Shown in pieces: positions 8,472 through 17,719 of a DNA stretch of 38,422 bases. The first letter of the stretch is position 1. Every line of letters begins with the position of its first letter. The translations under genes and the position numbers were made by a program. Under the pieces are notes generated by a model. That model was given only the letters and a program-made list of their open reading frames with translations. It had not been told where the DNA came from and did no database searches. Source of the DNA: Clostridiales bacterium (GTDB lineage: Bacteria; Bacillota; Clostridia; Lachnospirales; Lachnospiraceae); NCBI GenBank assembly GCA_012839235.1, contig DUNS01000183.1:1-38422 (forward strand). Direction: 5' to 3'.

Positions 8472-8864
8472 ATGTATGAGTTTAAAGAAGAATTCAAATC
8501 AGGTATTGAACAAATTGATGCAGAGCACAGAAGATTGTTTGAGATAGCAGACCAGCTTTACATGTTGATGATAGATGAATTTATTCCTGATAAATATGAC
8601 TATATTTTACAGGTTTTAAATGAGCTGAAGGATTATGCTGCAACCCACTTTAAGCATGAAGAAGAGTATATGATGAAGATACGCTATAGAAAGCTAATTT
8701 CCCAGAAAGCTGAACATGATGAGTTTATCGCTAAAATCTCAGAGTATGATTTTGATAGAATTGATGAAAACCAAAGACAGGTGATTTTGGATTTATTAGA
8801 ATTTTTAAATGACTGGCTCATTCATCATATACTTGAAAGTGACAAGCTTATAGGACAAGAATAA
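8472..8864 (+). CDS. Bacteriohemerythrin (oxygen-binding di-iron protein)
   Basis: A four-helix bundle that binds O2 at a di-iron centre. It probably senses, stores or scavenges oxygen in the cytoplasm of this anaerobe. The 130 residues carry the full ligand set: H19 in DAEH, the HFKHEEEYM motif at about 57-66, AEHDEF around 80, and HHILESD near the C-terminus. This is the H...HxxxE...H...HxxxxD signature of the family. It is a stand-alone domain without a methyl-accepting or signalling fusion. AAGGGG precedes the start. It is convergent with the hydrogenase-like gene, 22 bp apart. The proximity of an oxygen-binding protein to an oxygen-labile metalloenzyme is suggestive, but they are on opposite strands. 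Confidence 0.93.
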   Translation: MYEFKEEFKSGIEQIDAEHRRLFEIADQLYMLMIDEFIPDKYDYILQVLNELKDYAATHFKHEEEYMMKIRYRKLISQKAEHDEFIAKISEYDFDRIDENQRQVILDLLEFLNDWLIHHILESDKLIGQE

Positions 8865-8886
8865 TTATTACAAATTTCAAATCAAG

Positions 8887-10128
8887 CTAAAAGGTTCTTG
8901 TGAAGATATCACTTTTCTCCAATAGGCTTTCAATTGTATTAAATCCTAGCTGTTGGAGAAGCTCGATTACATAAGGATTATCAATTGGGGTAGGGTAAGG
9001 AGCGGCTTTGCCATAGGCTTCCACATTGGTTCGGCCTTCCTCATGGGGGATCAATACTTTTGGTCCTCCTACACAGCCTCCAATACAGCCCATCCCTTCA
9101 TAGAAATTAGCATTAATTCTACCTTCTATTATGTCATTAATCATTTCCTTACACCTTGAAACACCATGTGCTTGCTTAGCCTGAAGAGCAATTTCTCGAT
9201 CGGGGTTTATCCTTTGTAGGGTTTGAGCCACTGCTTCGCTAACACCACCAGTGTGAGCATAGATTCTACCTCCCCTAGAGGAGTGATCTTTTTCGCTTTC
9301 TTCCATCTGAGCTGGATCAATTTCCATAATGTCAAAGATGTCTTGTATTTCTTGAAAGGTCAATACAAAGTCTACGGCCCCAGCAATATCCTTTTCTCTG
9401 GCTTCCTTTTTCTTTGCTAAACATGGCCCAATAAAAATAGTTAATGCATTGGGATGGATAGTCTTTATGGCACGACCACTGGCAATCATAGGGGATACGG
9501 AAGGTGGAACATGAGGGATTAAATCATAGTAGATTTTTCGAATCATCGAAATCCACATAGGACAGCAGCAGCTGGTAAGTTGGTAGTCCCCCTTGGTTTT
9601 AATCTTCTCATTAAATTCTAAGGCCTCCTTTAATGTAAGGATGTCGGCAAATAAAGCTTCTTCAACCATACCATCGAACCCCACTTTTTTTAAAGCTGTT
9701 CGAAGCTTCCCAGGAGTTACCTCATTACCATATTGACCAAGGAAGGCAGGAGCAACCAAAGCATATACAAGATCATTATGGGAACGCATGGCTTGAAGGG
9801 CAGGTATTATATCCTTACTACTTGTTATATTCTTTGCGCGACATTCTTGAATACATATGGAGCAACCCTCACATTGATCTATATTAACAACCATTTTGCC
9901 GGAATCCCCAGGATGAACTGCATGGAAAGGACACACTTTAACACAATGGGGGTCATCCTCATGGCATTGGCAGTCACCTACATGCCAGACCAGTGGCTGT
10001 TTTTCTGGATGTAAGAGGCAATCCAGCTGATCTGTATCATAGTAATCTAATTTTTCTAGAAAGCTCATGTCCTTATCCTTAAGAGTCCGACGCAAAACCT
10101 CATAATATAAATCTTCAAATGTTTTCAT
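8887..10128 (-). CDS. Divergent [FeFe]-hydrogenase-like iron-sulfur protein
   Basis: Contains an H-cluster-type catalytic domain behind two [4Fe-4S] clusters. Cysteines 53, 55, 62 and 66 (DCQCH, HCVKVCP) and 86, 89, 92 and 96 (CEGCSICIQEC) would bind the clusters. The three hydrogenase loops are present in altered form: L1 TSCCCPMW (185-192; classical TSCCPGW), L2 IGPCLAKKKE (from about 233; classical MPCxxKxxE) and L3 EGMGCIGGCVGGP (344-356; classical ExMACxxGC). At 413 residues it lacks the N-terminal [2Fe-2S] domain of large clostridial hydrogenases. The differences resemble the non-classical (sensory or group C/D type) branch rather than the main H2-producing enzyme. No PAS domain or partner subunit is adjacent. 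The start has AGAGGCAGG upstream. A role in H2 sensing or another redox reaction is inference. Confidence 0.82.
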   Translation of the reverse strand: MKTFEDLYYEVLRRTLKDKDMSFLEKLDYYDTDQLDCLLHPEKQPLVWHVGDCQCHEDDPHCVKVCPFHAVHPGDSGKMVVNIDQCEGCSICIQECRAKNITSSKDIIPALQAMRSHNDLVYALVAPAFLGQYGNEVTPGKLRTALKKVGFDGMVEEALFADILTLKEALEFNEKIKTKGDYQLTSCCCPMWISMIRKIYYDLIPHVPPSVSPMIASGRAIKTIHPNALTIFIGPCLAKKKEAREKDIAGAVDFVLTFQEIQDIFDIMEIDPAQMEESEKDHSSRGGRIYAHTGGVSEAVAQTLQRINPDREIALQAKQAHGVSRCKEMINDIIEGRINANFYEGMGCIGGCVGGPKVLIPHEEGRTNVEAYGKAAPYPTPIDNPYVIELLQQLGFNTIESLLEKSDIFTRTF

Positions 10129-10362
10129 TATTATAACCTGCCTCTCTTTATAGCCAGCAAAATCAACATATTTATAATATTATGAATCAATTAGAATACA
10201 TTTATTCTTTATGACTTTACGAGGAGAGTTATTTGCTTTATAATTAAAACAGCCCAAAATTTCATAAAATTGGATATATGAATAAATTAATATTTCTAGG
10301 TAAATCTATAAGAATGAAAGTGTGGGATAAACCTAAAAGAGTAGAGGATATGGAGAGTTGAA

Positions 10363-10848
10363 TTGGAAAAAGACATGAGAAAAAGATTGATAACAAGATT
10401 TGGGTGGATCTTGTTTTATTTATATATTATATTGTTATTTTACTTTTTGTTTCTAAGTGAAAGATATGGTAGGGATAACCCTTCTGATGAATTACGATAC
10501 AATTTAGTGTTTTTTCAGGAAATTAAGCGCTTTATCCAGTATCGGCATATTTTGGGATTTGAGAATTTTGTTGTTAATATTCTAGGCAATATTTTAGCAT
10601 TTGCTCCTTTTGGATTTTTGTTACCGATTTTAAAGATGAGCTACAGATATTTTATAGTTATGGCGTTCTTAAGTATGTTTTTTAGTTTATCTATTGAGCT
10701 GATTCAACTGACAACAAGGGTTGGGATCTTCGATGTTGACGATATATTGCTTAATACAGTGGGAGGGATATTAGGCTATATTATATTCTTAGCCTTTAAT
10801 GGAATTCGAAAAAGTATTACTAAACATCGGTCAGTTACAAGGGGGTAA
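10363..10848 (+). CDS. VanZ-like family membrane protein
   Basis: 161 residues. The layout is typical of VanZ-like proteins: an N-terminal helix (WILFYLYIILLFYFLFLSE), the NFVVNILGNILAFAPFGFLLP segment at about 65-86, further helices, and IELIQLTTRVGIFDVDDILLNTVGGILGY near 124-150. The conserved N.....N....PFG and E..Q.....R..D.DD...N..G pattern is clear. The original VanZ gives low-level teicoplanin resistance, but most relatives are uncharacterised. The start codon is TTG at 10363 with GGAGAG 5 nt upstream; an ATG four codons later has a poorer site. It overlaps or abuts the next gene and may open the 10.4-15.7 kb cluster. Confidence 0.85.
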   Translation: MEKDMRKRLITRFGWILFYLYIILLFYFLFLSERYGRDNPSDELRYNLVFFQEIKRFIQYRHILGFENFVVNILGNILAFAPFGFLLPILKMSYRYFIVMAFLSMFFSLSIELIQLTTRVGIFDVDDILLNTVGGILGYIIFLAFNGIRKSITKHRSVTRG

Positions 10849-10852
10849 GTAT

Positions 10853-11194
10853 GTGAAAAACATTATTAATTGGAGAAGAAAGAAAGAGATGATTCATTTC
10901 TCTGGAAGACGACACACAAAACTAGGAATACTATCTACCATTATTGGAATAGTGGTTGTTCTTGGATTTATAGCAATCAGTATTATTTCTAGCAGTGATA
11001 TAGGTGAGGGAAGCCTGTTAATTGGAGTTATTGGATTACTTTTACTTGCTATAGCAATTTTTGGCTTTGTAATCTCATATAAGGCTTTTAAGGAAATAGA
11101 TATATTCTACACACTGCCCATAATTGGTAGTTTTCTTAATGGTACAATGATGGTGGTATTGCTAATATTATATATTCTAGGCATAGGAATGTGA
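10853..11194 (+). CDS. Small integral membrane protein, function unknown
   Basis: The ORF track starts at 10799 inside the previous gene. I place the start at GTG 10853, which has AAGGGGG ending 6 nt upstream and removes the overlap. The resulting 113 residues begin MKNIINWRRKKEMIHFSGR, a basic and probably cytoplasmic segment. Three hydrophobic helices follow (LGILSTIIGIVVVLGFIAI, LIGVIGLLLLAIAIFGFVIS, GTMMVVLLILYILGIGM). The FSGR..KLG... opening and helix arrangement resemble small DUF6142-like clostridial membrane proteins, but I am not sure. It sits 4 nt after the VanZ-like gene and shortly before the aminopeptidase gene, so these may be one operon. Confidence 0.72.
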   Translation: MKNIINWRRKKEMIHFSGRRHTKLGILSTIIGIVVVLGFIAISIISSSDIGEGSLLIGVIGLLLLAIAIFGFVISYKAFKEIDIFYTLPIIGSFLNGTMMVVLLILYILGIGM

Positions 11195-11227
11195 ATTATA
11201 TAAATTATGAATAAAGGAAGGATTATT

Positions 11228-13300
11228 ATGAAATATAGTCAGCTATTTAAAGAGGAGAATGAACATATTCAAGAAAGATATAGCCTGGCAATGGACAGAA
11301 TTGCTCTTATTGAGAAGGAGAGGACAGTTAAAGAGCCCTTTTATGATTATTTTAGAAAAGAGACTTCTTACTTACTTCTTATTAAGCAAATAGTATCATT
11401 GGTAGAGAAAGATAGAATAAAAAAGCTTTCACTTGAGGAACTACAAGCTCTCAACAAGGAATTATATGGGGACTTTGAAGGGGATAATTATGAAACTAAT
11501 TATGCCAATCCAGCTTATGCATGTGGGACTTTAGGTAATAAGTATGGAAAGCTTATATCATTTTTAACAACTGAGCTTAGAAGCTTGATTGTATATGCTT
11601 ATGAGGATAGATTGTATGATTTGACCATATATTTGGAGCTGTTTATCGAGGTATATAATTACTTTGAAAGAGAAGATGATTTCACCTATAAGGATGTTAA
11701 AAGAGCCATATATCAATTTATGAGTGACTATAAAGGACACTTAGTTGAGAGGCGTACTAGAGAGATGCTTGATACTGAGCTATCCTTTGCTAAGGATATA
11801 ATTATGGAAGCAGATTTATCTGATATCCGCTATCTTTATAGATTTGGGGAGTATATTAGTGATAATGAAATTAAGACTGCTCAATACATAAATTCTCTTC
11901 CTGAGGAGAAGGTTCAAGCTATGGCAGATACCTTCACAGAAGGTTATCGTATGGGCTTTATTTCTAACAATCTGGATATAAGTAAGAAATCCATTGTGAA
12001 TATAAGATACAGACTGGGCTTTGAGAAAATGGTTCGCTATGCCATTAATAATTTTAAGAAACTAGGCTTGGAACCAGTTATTTATCGGGCTGGCTATAAT
12101 GCTCTGAATAAAAGACAGCATTTAAAGCTTGGATATCATAGTACAAGTCCTAATCGTCAGTATGATTTTGACCACCGTTTTGACCAAGGTTTATTTTACG
12201 ATAAGGCCTTTCAAGTTGGCCATGTGAAAGCTCTTAAGGATTCATTTGAAAAATATAAGAAGGAAGGTAGTGTCTATGCAGGACCAGCCTTAATTCAAGT
12301 ATTTGGAGAAGAAATATTTGTACCTGAGGATAAAAAAGAAGCTATAAGACTTGATAAGCGTCAGAAGAGACTATCTCTTGATTATACTAATCAAAGTGGT
12401 ATGCTAACCATGGAATATCTAAAGTCTGATGAAACCTCATTTACTATAATAGCTTATCCCATACCAGAGATTGGCGATAAATATGAAGAAATATTTACTG
12501 AGACTGTTAGAGTTAATACTTTAGACAATAGCTTATACCAAAGGATTCAACAAGAGATTATTGATGCTTTAGATCAAGGTGAATATGTTCACATAGTAGG
12601 GTCGGGTAATAATCATACTGATATTAAGGTAATGCTTTATCCACTTAATGATAGAACTAAGGAAACTGCCTTTGAAAACTGTGTAGCTGATGTTAATATT
12701 CCTGTTGGTGAAGTATTTACCTCACCAGTCCTTAAAGGCACCAGTGGAGTATTGCATGTCCCTCAGGTTTATCTAAATGAATTAGAATATAGGGAGCTTG
12801 AGCTTACCTTTGAAGATGGAATAATTACAGATTATAATTGTAAAAATTTCAAAGAAGAAAGTAAGAATAAGAGCTTTATTAAAGATAATTTACTATATAA
12901 TCATGACTATCTTCCTATAGGTGAATTTGCTATAGGAACTAACACCACCGCTTATATGATGGGTAAGAAATTTGACATAGGACCAAAACTGCCAATACTT
13001 ATAGCTGAAAAAACTGGCCCTCATTTTGCAATAGGAGACACCTGCTATAATCATAGTGAAGAAACAAAAACATTTAATCCTGATGGTAAAGAGATTGTAG
13101 CAAAGGATAATGAAATATCCTTGCTTCGAAAAACTGATGTATCAAAGGCTTATTTTAATTGTCATACGGATATTACATTACCATACGATGAGATAAAAGA
13201 TATTTCTGTAGTTCATGAGGATAAAACAAGAGTCCAGATAATTAAAGATGGTAGATTTGTATTGCCTGGTACTGAGGAACTTAATAAAGCTTTTGAATAG
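11228..13300 (+). CDS. M29-family aminopeptidase with long N-terminal extension
   Basis: Predicted metallo-aminopeptidase acting in the cytoplasm. The track start (11207) has no good ribosome binding site. ATG 11228, seven codons later, has GGAAGG ending 6 nt upstream and is preferred, giving 690 residues. The second half shows M29 features: GSGNNHTDIKVML, EVFTSPVLKGTSGVLH (EVFT with the metal-ligand glutamate), EFAIGTNT, EKTGPHFAIGDTCY (metal-ligand histidine) and a C-terminal HTD near NCHTDITLP. Classical M29 enzymes are about 400 residues. Here about 300 helical residues precede the catalytic part, with no recognised domain. The gene is followed 11 nt later by the ABC ATPase gene, so peptide processing and transport may be linked (inference). 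Confidence 0.8.
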   Translation: MKYSQLFKEENEHIQERYSLAMDRIALIEKERTVKEPFYDYFRKETSYLLLIKQIVSLVEKDRIKKLSLEELQALNKELYGDFEGDNYETNYANPAYACGTLGNKYGKLISFLTTELRSLIVYAYEDRLYDLTIYLELFIEVYNYFEREDDFTYKDVKRAIYQFMSDYKGHLVERRTREMLDTELSFAKDIIMEADLSDIRYLYRFGEYISDNEIKTAQYINSLPEEKVQAMADTFTEGYRMGFISNNLDISKKSIVNIRYRLGFEKMVRYAINNFKKLGLEPVIYRAGYNALNKRQHLKLGYHSTSPNRQYDFDHRFDQGLFYDKAFQVGHVKALKDSFEKYKKEGSVYAGPALIQVFGEEIFVPEDKKEAIRLDKRQKRLSLDYTNQSGMLTMEYLKSDETSFTIIAYPIPEIGDKYEEIFTETVRVNTLDNSLYQRIQQEIIDALDQGEYVHIVGSGNNHTDIKVMLYPLNDRTKETAFENCVADVNIPVGEVFTSPVLKGTSGVLHVPQVYLNELEYRELELTFEDGIITDYNCKNFKEESKNKSFIKDNLLYNHDYLPIGEFAIGTNTTAYMMGKKFDIGPKLPILIAEKTGPHFAIGDTCYNHSEETKTFNPDGKEIVAKDNEISLLRKTDVSKAYFNCHTDITLPYDEIKDISVVHEDKTRVQIIKDGRFVLPGTEELNKAFE

Positions 13301-13311
13301 GGAGAAGATAC

Positions 13312-14025
13312 ATGCTTGAAATTAAAAATTTTTCTAAAAGCTATAACAAAGATAAAAAGGCTGTTGATAACTTAAGTCTTAAGGTGGACAGTGGTGATAT
13401 ATATGGGTTTATTGGCCATAATGGAGCTGGTAAGACCACTACCCTACGAGCTATCGCGGGTATTTTAGAATTTGAAGAGGGAGATATATTAATTGATGGT
13501 CTATCAATTAAAGAAGACCCAGTTGCTTGTAAGAAAAAGATAGCCTTCATACCTGATAATCCAGATTTATATGAGCATCTTCATGGCATCGCCTATTTGA
13601 ATTTCATCGGAGATATATATGAGGTGAGTAAGGCTGACCGAGAAGTTTTAATTAAAAAATATGCAGATGAATTAGAACTGACAGATAATTTAGGGGATTC
13701 TATATCCTCCTATTCCCATGGAATGAAGCAAAAACTTGCTATTATTGCAGCTCTTATTCACAAGCCAAAGTTAATGATATTGGATGAACCATTTGTTGGA
13801 CTTGACCCTAAAGCTTCCCATACTTTGAAACAGACCATGGGAGAGCTATGTAAGGAAGGCAGCTCCATATTTTTCTCTACCCATGTTCTTGAGGTGGCAG
13901 AAAAATTATGTAACAAGATTGCTATTATTAAGGGCGGTAAATTAGTTGCAAGTGGAACAACAGAGGAGGTTAAGGGTAATAACTCTCTGGAGAATGTGTT
14001 TCTTGAGCTCATTAGTGTGAATTGA
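13312..14025 (+). CDS. ABC transporter ATP-binding protein
   Basis: The 237-residue soluble ATPase of an ABC transporter, which should work with the permease encoded next. It has Walker A GHNGAGKTT at about residues 35-43, signature SYSHGMKQKL near 125, Walker B LMILDEPFVGLDP near 147-160 and H-loop STHVLE near 185. The signature is SHGMKQK rather than LSGGQ, common in the ABC-2 and bacitracin/DrrA-like class. GGGAG lies ahead of the start. It is separated by 11 nt from the aminopeptidase gene and 54 nt from the permease gene. Substrate unknown; a family role in drug, peptide or polysaccharide export is plausible. Confidence 0.9.
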   Translation: MLEIKNFSKSYNKDKKAVDNLSLKVDSGDIYGFIGHNGAGKTTTLRAIAGILEFEEGDILIDGLSIKEDPVACKKKIAFIPDNPDLYEHLHGIAYLNFIGDIYEVSKADREVLIKKYADELELTDNLGDSISSYSHGMKQKLAIIAALIHKPKLMILDEPFVGLDPKASHTLKQTMGELCKEGSSIFFSTHVLEVAEKLCNKIAIIKGGKLVASGTTEEVKGNNSLENVFLELISVN

Positions 14026-14079
14026 AAAGTCAATTCATTCAGTAGAATTACTATAGATTGGAAGGCTTGGTATTAATTT

Positions 14080-15696
14080 ATGAAAAAGATAATTAGACTT
14101 GTTTCCATTCAAATGGGGGCTGTTTTAACTGATATGCTATCCCTAGGAGATAGTCGAAAAAAGAAATCAAAAATACTCGGTTATGGAGGATTGACTCTCT
14201 TTGTTATATCAATGAGTCTTCTCTTTTTTATGTATGTTTTTATGATCTCTGAAGGTCTTAAGATGTTTGATAGTCTTGATATTATGCCAACCCTTATGAT
14301 GGCTATTACAAGTGTTATTGTTCTAATGACTACTATTTTTAAAATAAAGGGAACTATATTTGCATTTAAAGATTACGATTTAGTAATGTCTTTACCTGTT
14401 AGTACGACAGGAATTGTTGCTAGTAGATTGCTCCTTTTGTATGGGCTTAATATGCTTTTTGTTTGCATGATTATGATCCCTGCTACTTTAGTTTATGGAA
14501 TGAAGGCCAATCCAAGCTTGGGATTTTATATTATTAGCTTAATTACATTGTTTTGCATACCTCTAGTTCCAATTGCTTTGGCCTCTATACTAGGTACTAT
14601 TGTGGCATATATTTCAACCAGATTTCGTCATAGGAATCTATTTAATATTATTTTTTCTGTAGTCATGGTGCTAGGCTTGATGTTTTTCCCATCATTTTTA
14701 GGTGATGGTGGACAAGAAATAGTTGATATGAGTCGTTTGTTAACTAACCAAGTTAATGAACTGTATCCTCTAGCAAGGCTCTATACGAAGGCTGTCATTT
14801 CCTATGACATATGGTCTCTCTTAATATTTATTGGTATCTCTCTTGGCATCTTTATGCTCTATTCCTTAGTTATAGGAAGAGGGTTTAAATGGCTTAATTC
14901 AAAAATGTTGACTGGTGGGACGAGAACTAAATTCAAGATGGGAGAACAAAAGGTAAACACTCCATTTGTAGCCCTATATAAAAAGGAAATGAAGAGATTT
15001 TTTACAACACCTGTTTATGTATTAAACACTGGGTTTGGTGTAATATTAGGAACCCTAGGAGTTATAGCTTTAGTAGTTATAGAAAGCCCCATAGGGGATT
15101 ATTTTGATATTTCCTTTGATATTGGTCAATATATGTCTGTCCCTGAGATAGGAGGGACTATTGGGGTCCTTGGTCCATTAATGATATCGTTTTTCATAAT
15201 ACTAAGTAGTACTACATCAGCTTCTATATCCCTAGAAGGTAAGAATATGTGGCTATTAAAGTCCCTGCCAGTTTCTGAGAAGACCATATTTTTTTCAAAG
15301 ATAGGAGTTAATATTACTATCCTTGCTCCCTTAATTCTAGACCTAATTCTACTTTTGTTAGTAATGAATGTAGATGTCGATCAAGGGTTAATTATGATTA
15401 TAGTGGGAATATTATCAACTATATTTGTATCCCAGTTCGGTTTACTTATTAATATTATACTTCCGAACTTTAATTGGACTACAGAAACAGTTGTTGTTAA
15501 GCAAAGCGCATCTACATTGGTTACCTTGCTTGGTGGATTTGCCCTTATTGTAATACAATATCTGCTCATAGGTTTAATACAAATCGAGAATATGGCTCAT
15601 ATTATATATATTACTTTACTGCTGATTGTTAATTTGGTTATTTATAGGATATTAATGACTTATGGAGTCAAAAAGTTCCGTGGATTTTTAGTATAG
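14080..15696 (+). CDS. ABC transporter permease, large ABC-2-like type
   Basis: A 538-residue integral membrane protein with roughly twelve hydrophobic segments in two halves, separated by a hydrophilic stretch around residues 275-305 (KMLTGGTRTKFKMGEQKV). The second half contains TSASISLEGKNMWLLKSLPVSEKTIFFSKI, a run seen in clostridial putative ABC permeases. The first half contains the related FAFKDYDLVMSLPVSTTGIVASR, so the protein appears to be an internal duplication. GGAAGG precedes the start. It pairs with the ATPase upstream. The substrate is unknown. No terminator is obvious after the gene. Confidence 0.85.
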   Translation: MKKIIRLVSIQMGAVLTDMLSLGDSRKKKSKILGYGGLTLFVISMSLLFFMYVFMISEGLKMFDSLDIMPTLMMAITSVIVLMTTIFKIKGTIFAFKDYDLVMSLPVSTTGIVASRLLLLYGLNMLFVCMIMIPATLVYGMKANPSLGFYIISLITLFCIPLVPIALASILGTIVAYISTRFRHRNLFNIIFSVVMVLGLMFFPSFLGDGGQEIVDMSRLLTNQVNELYPLARLYTKAVISYDIWSLLIFIGISLGIFMLYSLVIGRGFKWLNSKMLTGGTRTKFKMGEQKVNTPFVALYKKEMKRFFTTPVYVLNTGFGVILGTLGVIALVVIESPIGDYFDISFDIGQYMSVPEIGGTIGVLGPLMISFFIILSSTTSASISLEGKNMWLLKSLPVSEKTIFFSKIGVNITILAPLILDLILLLLVMNVDVDQGLIMIIVGILSTIFVSQFGLLINIILPNFNWTTETVVVKQSASTLVTLLGGFALIVIQYLLIGLIQIENMAHIIYITLLLIVNLVIYRILMTYGVKKFRGFLV

Positions 15697-15977
15697 TGAT
15701 TAGGTTGCCTTATTAATTGGATAAGAAATAATTCGGTAAAAACTAAGGACAAAGCTAATTGGATATGCTAAAATTGTGGCAGAAGCGAATAGTATGTCAA
15801 AAGCAATTATAAGATCTTACTTTGTTAATATGCATTATATATGTTTCATAGTACTAGAGATCTAGCTTATCGATGCAAATTAACAAAGAATTTTTACTTG
15901 TTGGAGCTTTTGACCTTAGCATTTAGTGGTTGTATATAACATTTGATGATTTGAATTATTGATTTGGAGGGATATCC
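15697..15977 (+). other. Gene-free leader region upstream of purM
   Basis: 281 bp holding the imperfect palindrome described separately. I looked for a guanine/adenine riboswitch and a PurR-type box and found neither. GGAGGG lies 7 nt before the purM ATG. Confidence 0.6.
15796..15914. repeat. Long imperfect palindrome upstream of purM
   Basis: GTCAAAAGC (15796-15804) pairs perfectly with GCTTTTGAC (15906-15914). CTTTGTTAATATGCAT (15820-15835) pairs with ATGCAAATTAACAAAG (15873-15888) with one mismatch. Between these stems is an internal loop of about 15-17 nt per side, and the apical region contains CTAGAGATCTAG. It lacks the conserved core of elements E1-E3. It could be a leader RNA structure or an old hairpin repeat. 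Confidence 0.65.
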
Positions 15978-17003
15978 ATGGATTATAAGTCGGCAGGTGT
16001 AGATATTGAAGCGGGATATAAGGCTGTAGATCTGATGAAAGAACATATAAAAGGCACCATGCGTAGTGAGGTTTTGACTGGGATTGGTGGCTTTTCTGGA
16101 GCATTTTCTTTAGAGAGCTTTAAGAATATGGAACAACCAACCTTAGTATCGGGTACTGATGGTGTAGGAACCAAGTTAAAGATTGCATTTATCATGGACA
16201 AGCATGACACCATTGGAATTGACTGTGTAGCCATGTGTGTTAATGATATTGCATGTGCAGGGGCAGAACCCTTATTTTTCTTGGACTATATTGCTTGCGG
16301 TAAAAATGAACCCACTAAGATTGCATCAATTGTTAAGGGAGTTGCAGATGGTTGTCTTATGTCAGGAGCAGCTCTTATCGGTGGAGAAACTGCTGAGATG
16401 CCTGGCTTCTATCCAGAGGATGAGTATGACTTGGCAGGCTTTGCAGTAGGAATTGTAGATCAGAAAAAGCTTATTACAGGGGCTAATATTAAGCAAGGAG
16501 ACCTTCTTATCGGAATAGGCTCTTCAGGAATTCATAGTAATGGATATTCTCTTGTTAGGAAGGTGTTTCGTATGCAAAGAGAAACCCTTGATACCTATTA
16601 TGAATCTTTAGGCTGTACCTTGGGTGAAACTCTTTTAACTCCTACAAAGATATATGTTAAGGCTCTTAAAGAATTAAATAAAGCTAATATCACAGTGAAG
16701 GGCTGTAGCCATATTACAGGAGGAGGCTTTATTGAGAACATTCCTAGAATGTTACCTGAAGGAGTTCATGCTGTAATTAATAAGAATAGCTATGATATTT
16801 TACCTATTTTCAATATGCTAGCTAAGGATGGCAATATTGAGGAAAATATTATGTATAATACCTTCAATATGGGACTTGGTATGGTAATTGCTGTTGATAG
16901 AGATGAGGCTGATAAAGCTATTAAGGCTATCAATAATACAGGGGAGAAATCCTATATAATTGGTGAGGTCATCAATGGTGAAAAGGGTGTTAGCTTATGC
17001 TAA
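15978..17003 (+). CDS. purM: Phosphoribosylformylglycinamidine cyclo-ligase (AIR synthetase)
   Basis: Closes the imidazole ring in purine biosynthesis: FGAM plus ATP gives AIR. The 341 residues match the family. Hallmarks are an N-terminal [26 protein letters not shown] at about 54-68, the [20 protein letters not shown] segment around 87-106, [11 protein letters not shown] near 137-147 and [12 protein letters not shown] near 180-190. The start has TTGGAGGG in a good position. The 3' end overlaps purN by 7 nt, so translation is coupled. purM-purN-purD are consecutive here; purH, often between purN and purD in clostridial operons, is absent from the window. Confidence 0.97.
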   Translation: MDYKSAGVDIEAGYKAVDLMKEHIKGTMRSEVLTGIGGFSGAFSLESFKNMEQPTLVSGTDGVGTKLKIAFIMDKHDTIGIDCVAMCVNDIACAGAEPLFFLDYIACGKNEPTKIASIVKGVADGCLMSGAALIGGETAEMPGFYPEDEYDLAGFAVGIVDQKKLITGANIKQGDLLIGIGSSGIHSNGYSLVRKVFRMQRETLDTYYESLGCTLGETLLTPTKIYVKALKELNKANITVKGCSHITGGGFIENIPRMLPEGVHAVINKNSYDILPIFNMLAKDGNIEENIMYNTFNMGLGMVIAVDRDEADKAIKAINNTGEKSYIIGEVINGEKGVSLC

Positions 17004-17623
17004 GAGTAGGTGTTCTAATATCCGGTGGTGGGACTAATCTTCAAGCCCTTATTGATAATGTTGAAAAAGGCCAACTTGATAATGTGACTATTGAAGTTGT
17101 TATTAGTAGCAAGAAGGATGCCTATGGCTTGGAGAGAGCAAGAGATCACGGGATTAGAGCTGTAGAGATTATAAAAAAAGATTATAGTGATCCAGGACTT
17201 TTTGAAGAAGCCCTTTTAGATGAGCTTGATAGGAATAATATTGACTTGGTAGTCCTTGCTGGTTATCTTCAGATTGTCCCTTCTAAGGTTGTAGAAGCCT
17301 ACAAGAATAGAATTATCAATATTCACCCCTCCTTAATTCCGGCCTTTTGTGGTAATGGCTTCTATGGGCTTAAGGTTCATGAGGAAGCTATTAAGCGGGG
17401 AGTTAAGATTACCGGGGCAACAGTTCATTTTGTTGATGAGGGAACTGATACAGGACCTATAATCATGCAAAAGGCAGTAGAGCTTAAGGACGATGATACC
17501 CCGGAGAGCCTTCAACTTAGAGTTATGGAAGAGGCTGAGTGGGTAATACTGCCTGAGGCTGTTGGCTTGATAGCTAAGGGTAAGGTAGTCGTTAACAACA
17601 ATGTTGTGAGAATTAAGGAATAG
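16997..17623 (+). CDS. purN: Phosphoribosylglycinamide formyltransferase
   Basis: Transfers a formyl group from 10-formyltetrahydrofolate to GAR, the third step of purine synthesis. The 208 residues show the phosphate loop [15 protein letters not shown] at about 6-20, the active-site stretch [10 protein letters not shown] at about 106-115 with the catalytic Asn and His, and [17 protein letters not shown] near 138-154 with the catalytic Asp. All key residues are in place. The ATG lies inside the last codons of purM. 96 bp separate it from purD with no clear terminator, so the three genes are probably one transcript. Confidence 0.97.
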   Translation: MLRVGVLISGGGTNLQALIDNVEKGQLDNVTIEVVISSKKDAYGLERARDHGIRAVEIIKKDYSDPGLFEEALLDELDRNNIDLVVLAGYLQIVPSKVVEAYKNRIINIHPSLIPAFCGNGFYGLKVHEEAIKRGVKITGATVHFVDEGTDTGPIIMQKAVELKDDDTPESLQLRVMEEAEWVILPEAVGLIAKGKVVVNNNVVRIKE

Positions 17624-17719
17624 GCCTTAGTGGAGGTTAGATTGAAAATAAAAATTTTTCAATCGCAACTTTATGCCTAGGGCCCAAAGTTTACATGTTG
17701 TGATGAAAGGTATGGTTAT

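Noticed and set aside
15697-15977. Purine riboswitch upstream of purM
   Set aside because: No conserved purine-riboswitch core or PRPP/ppGpp (ykkC-type) signature was seen; only a palindrome is visible.
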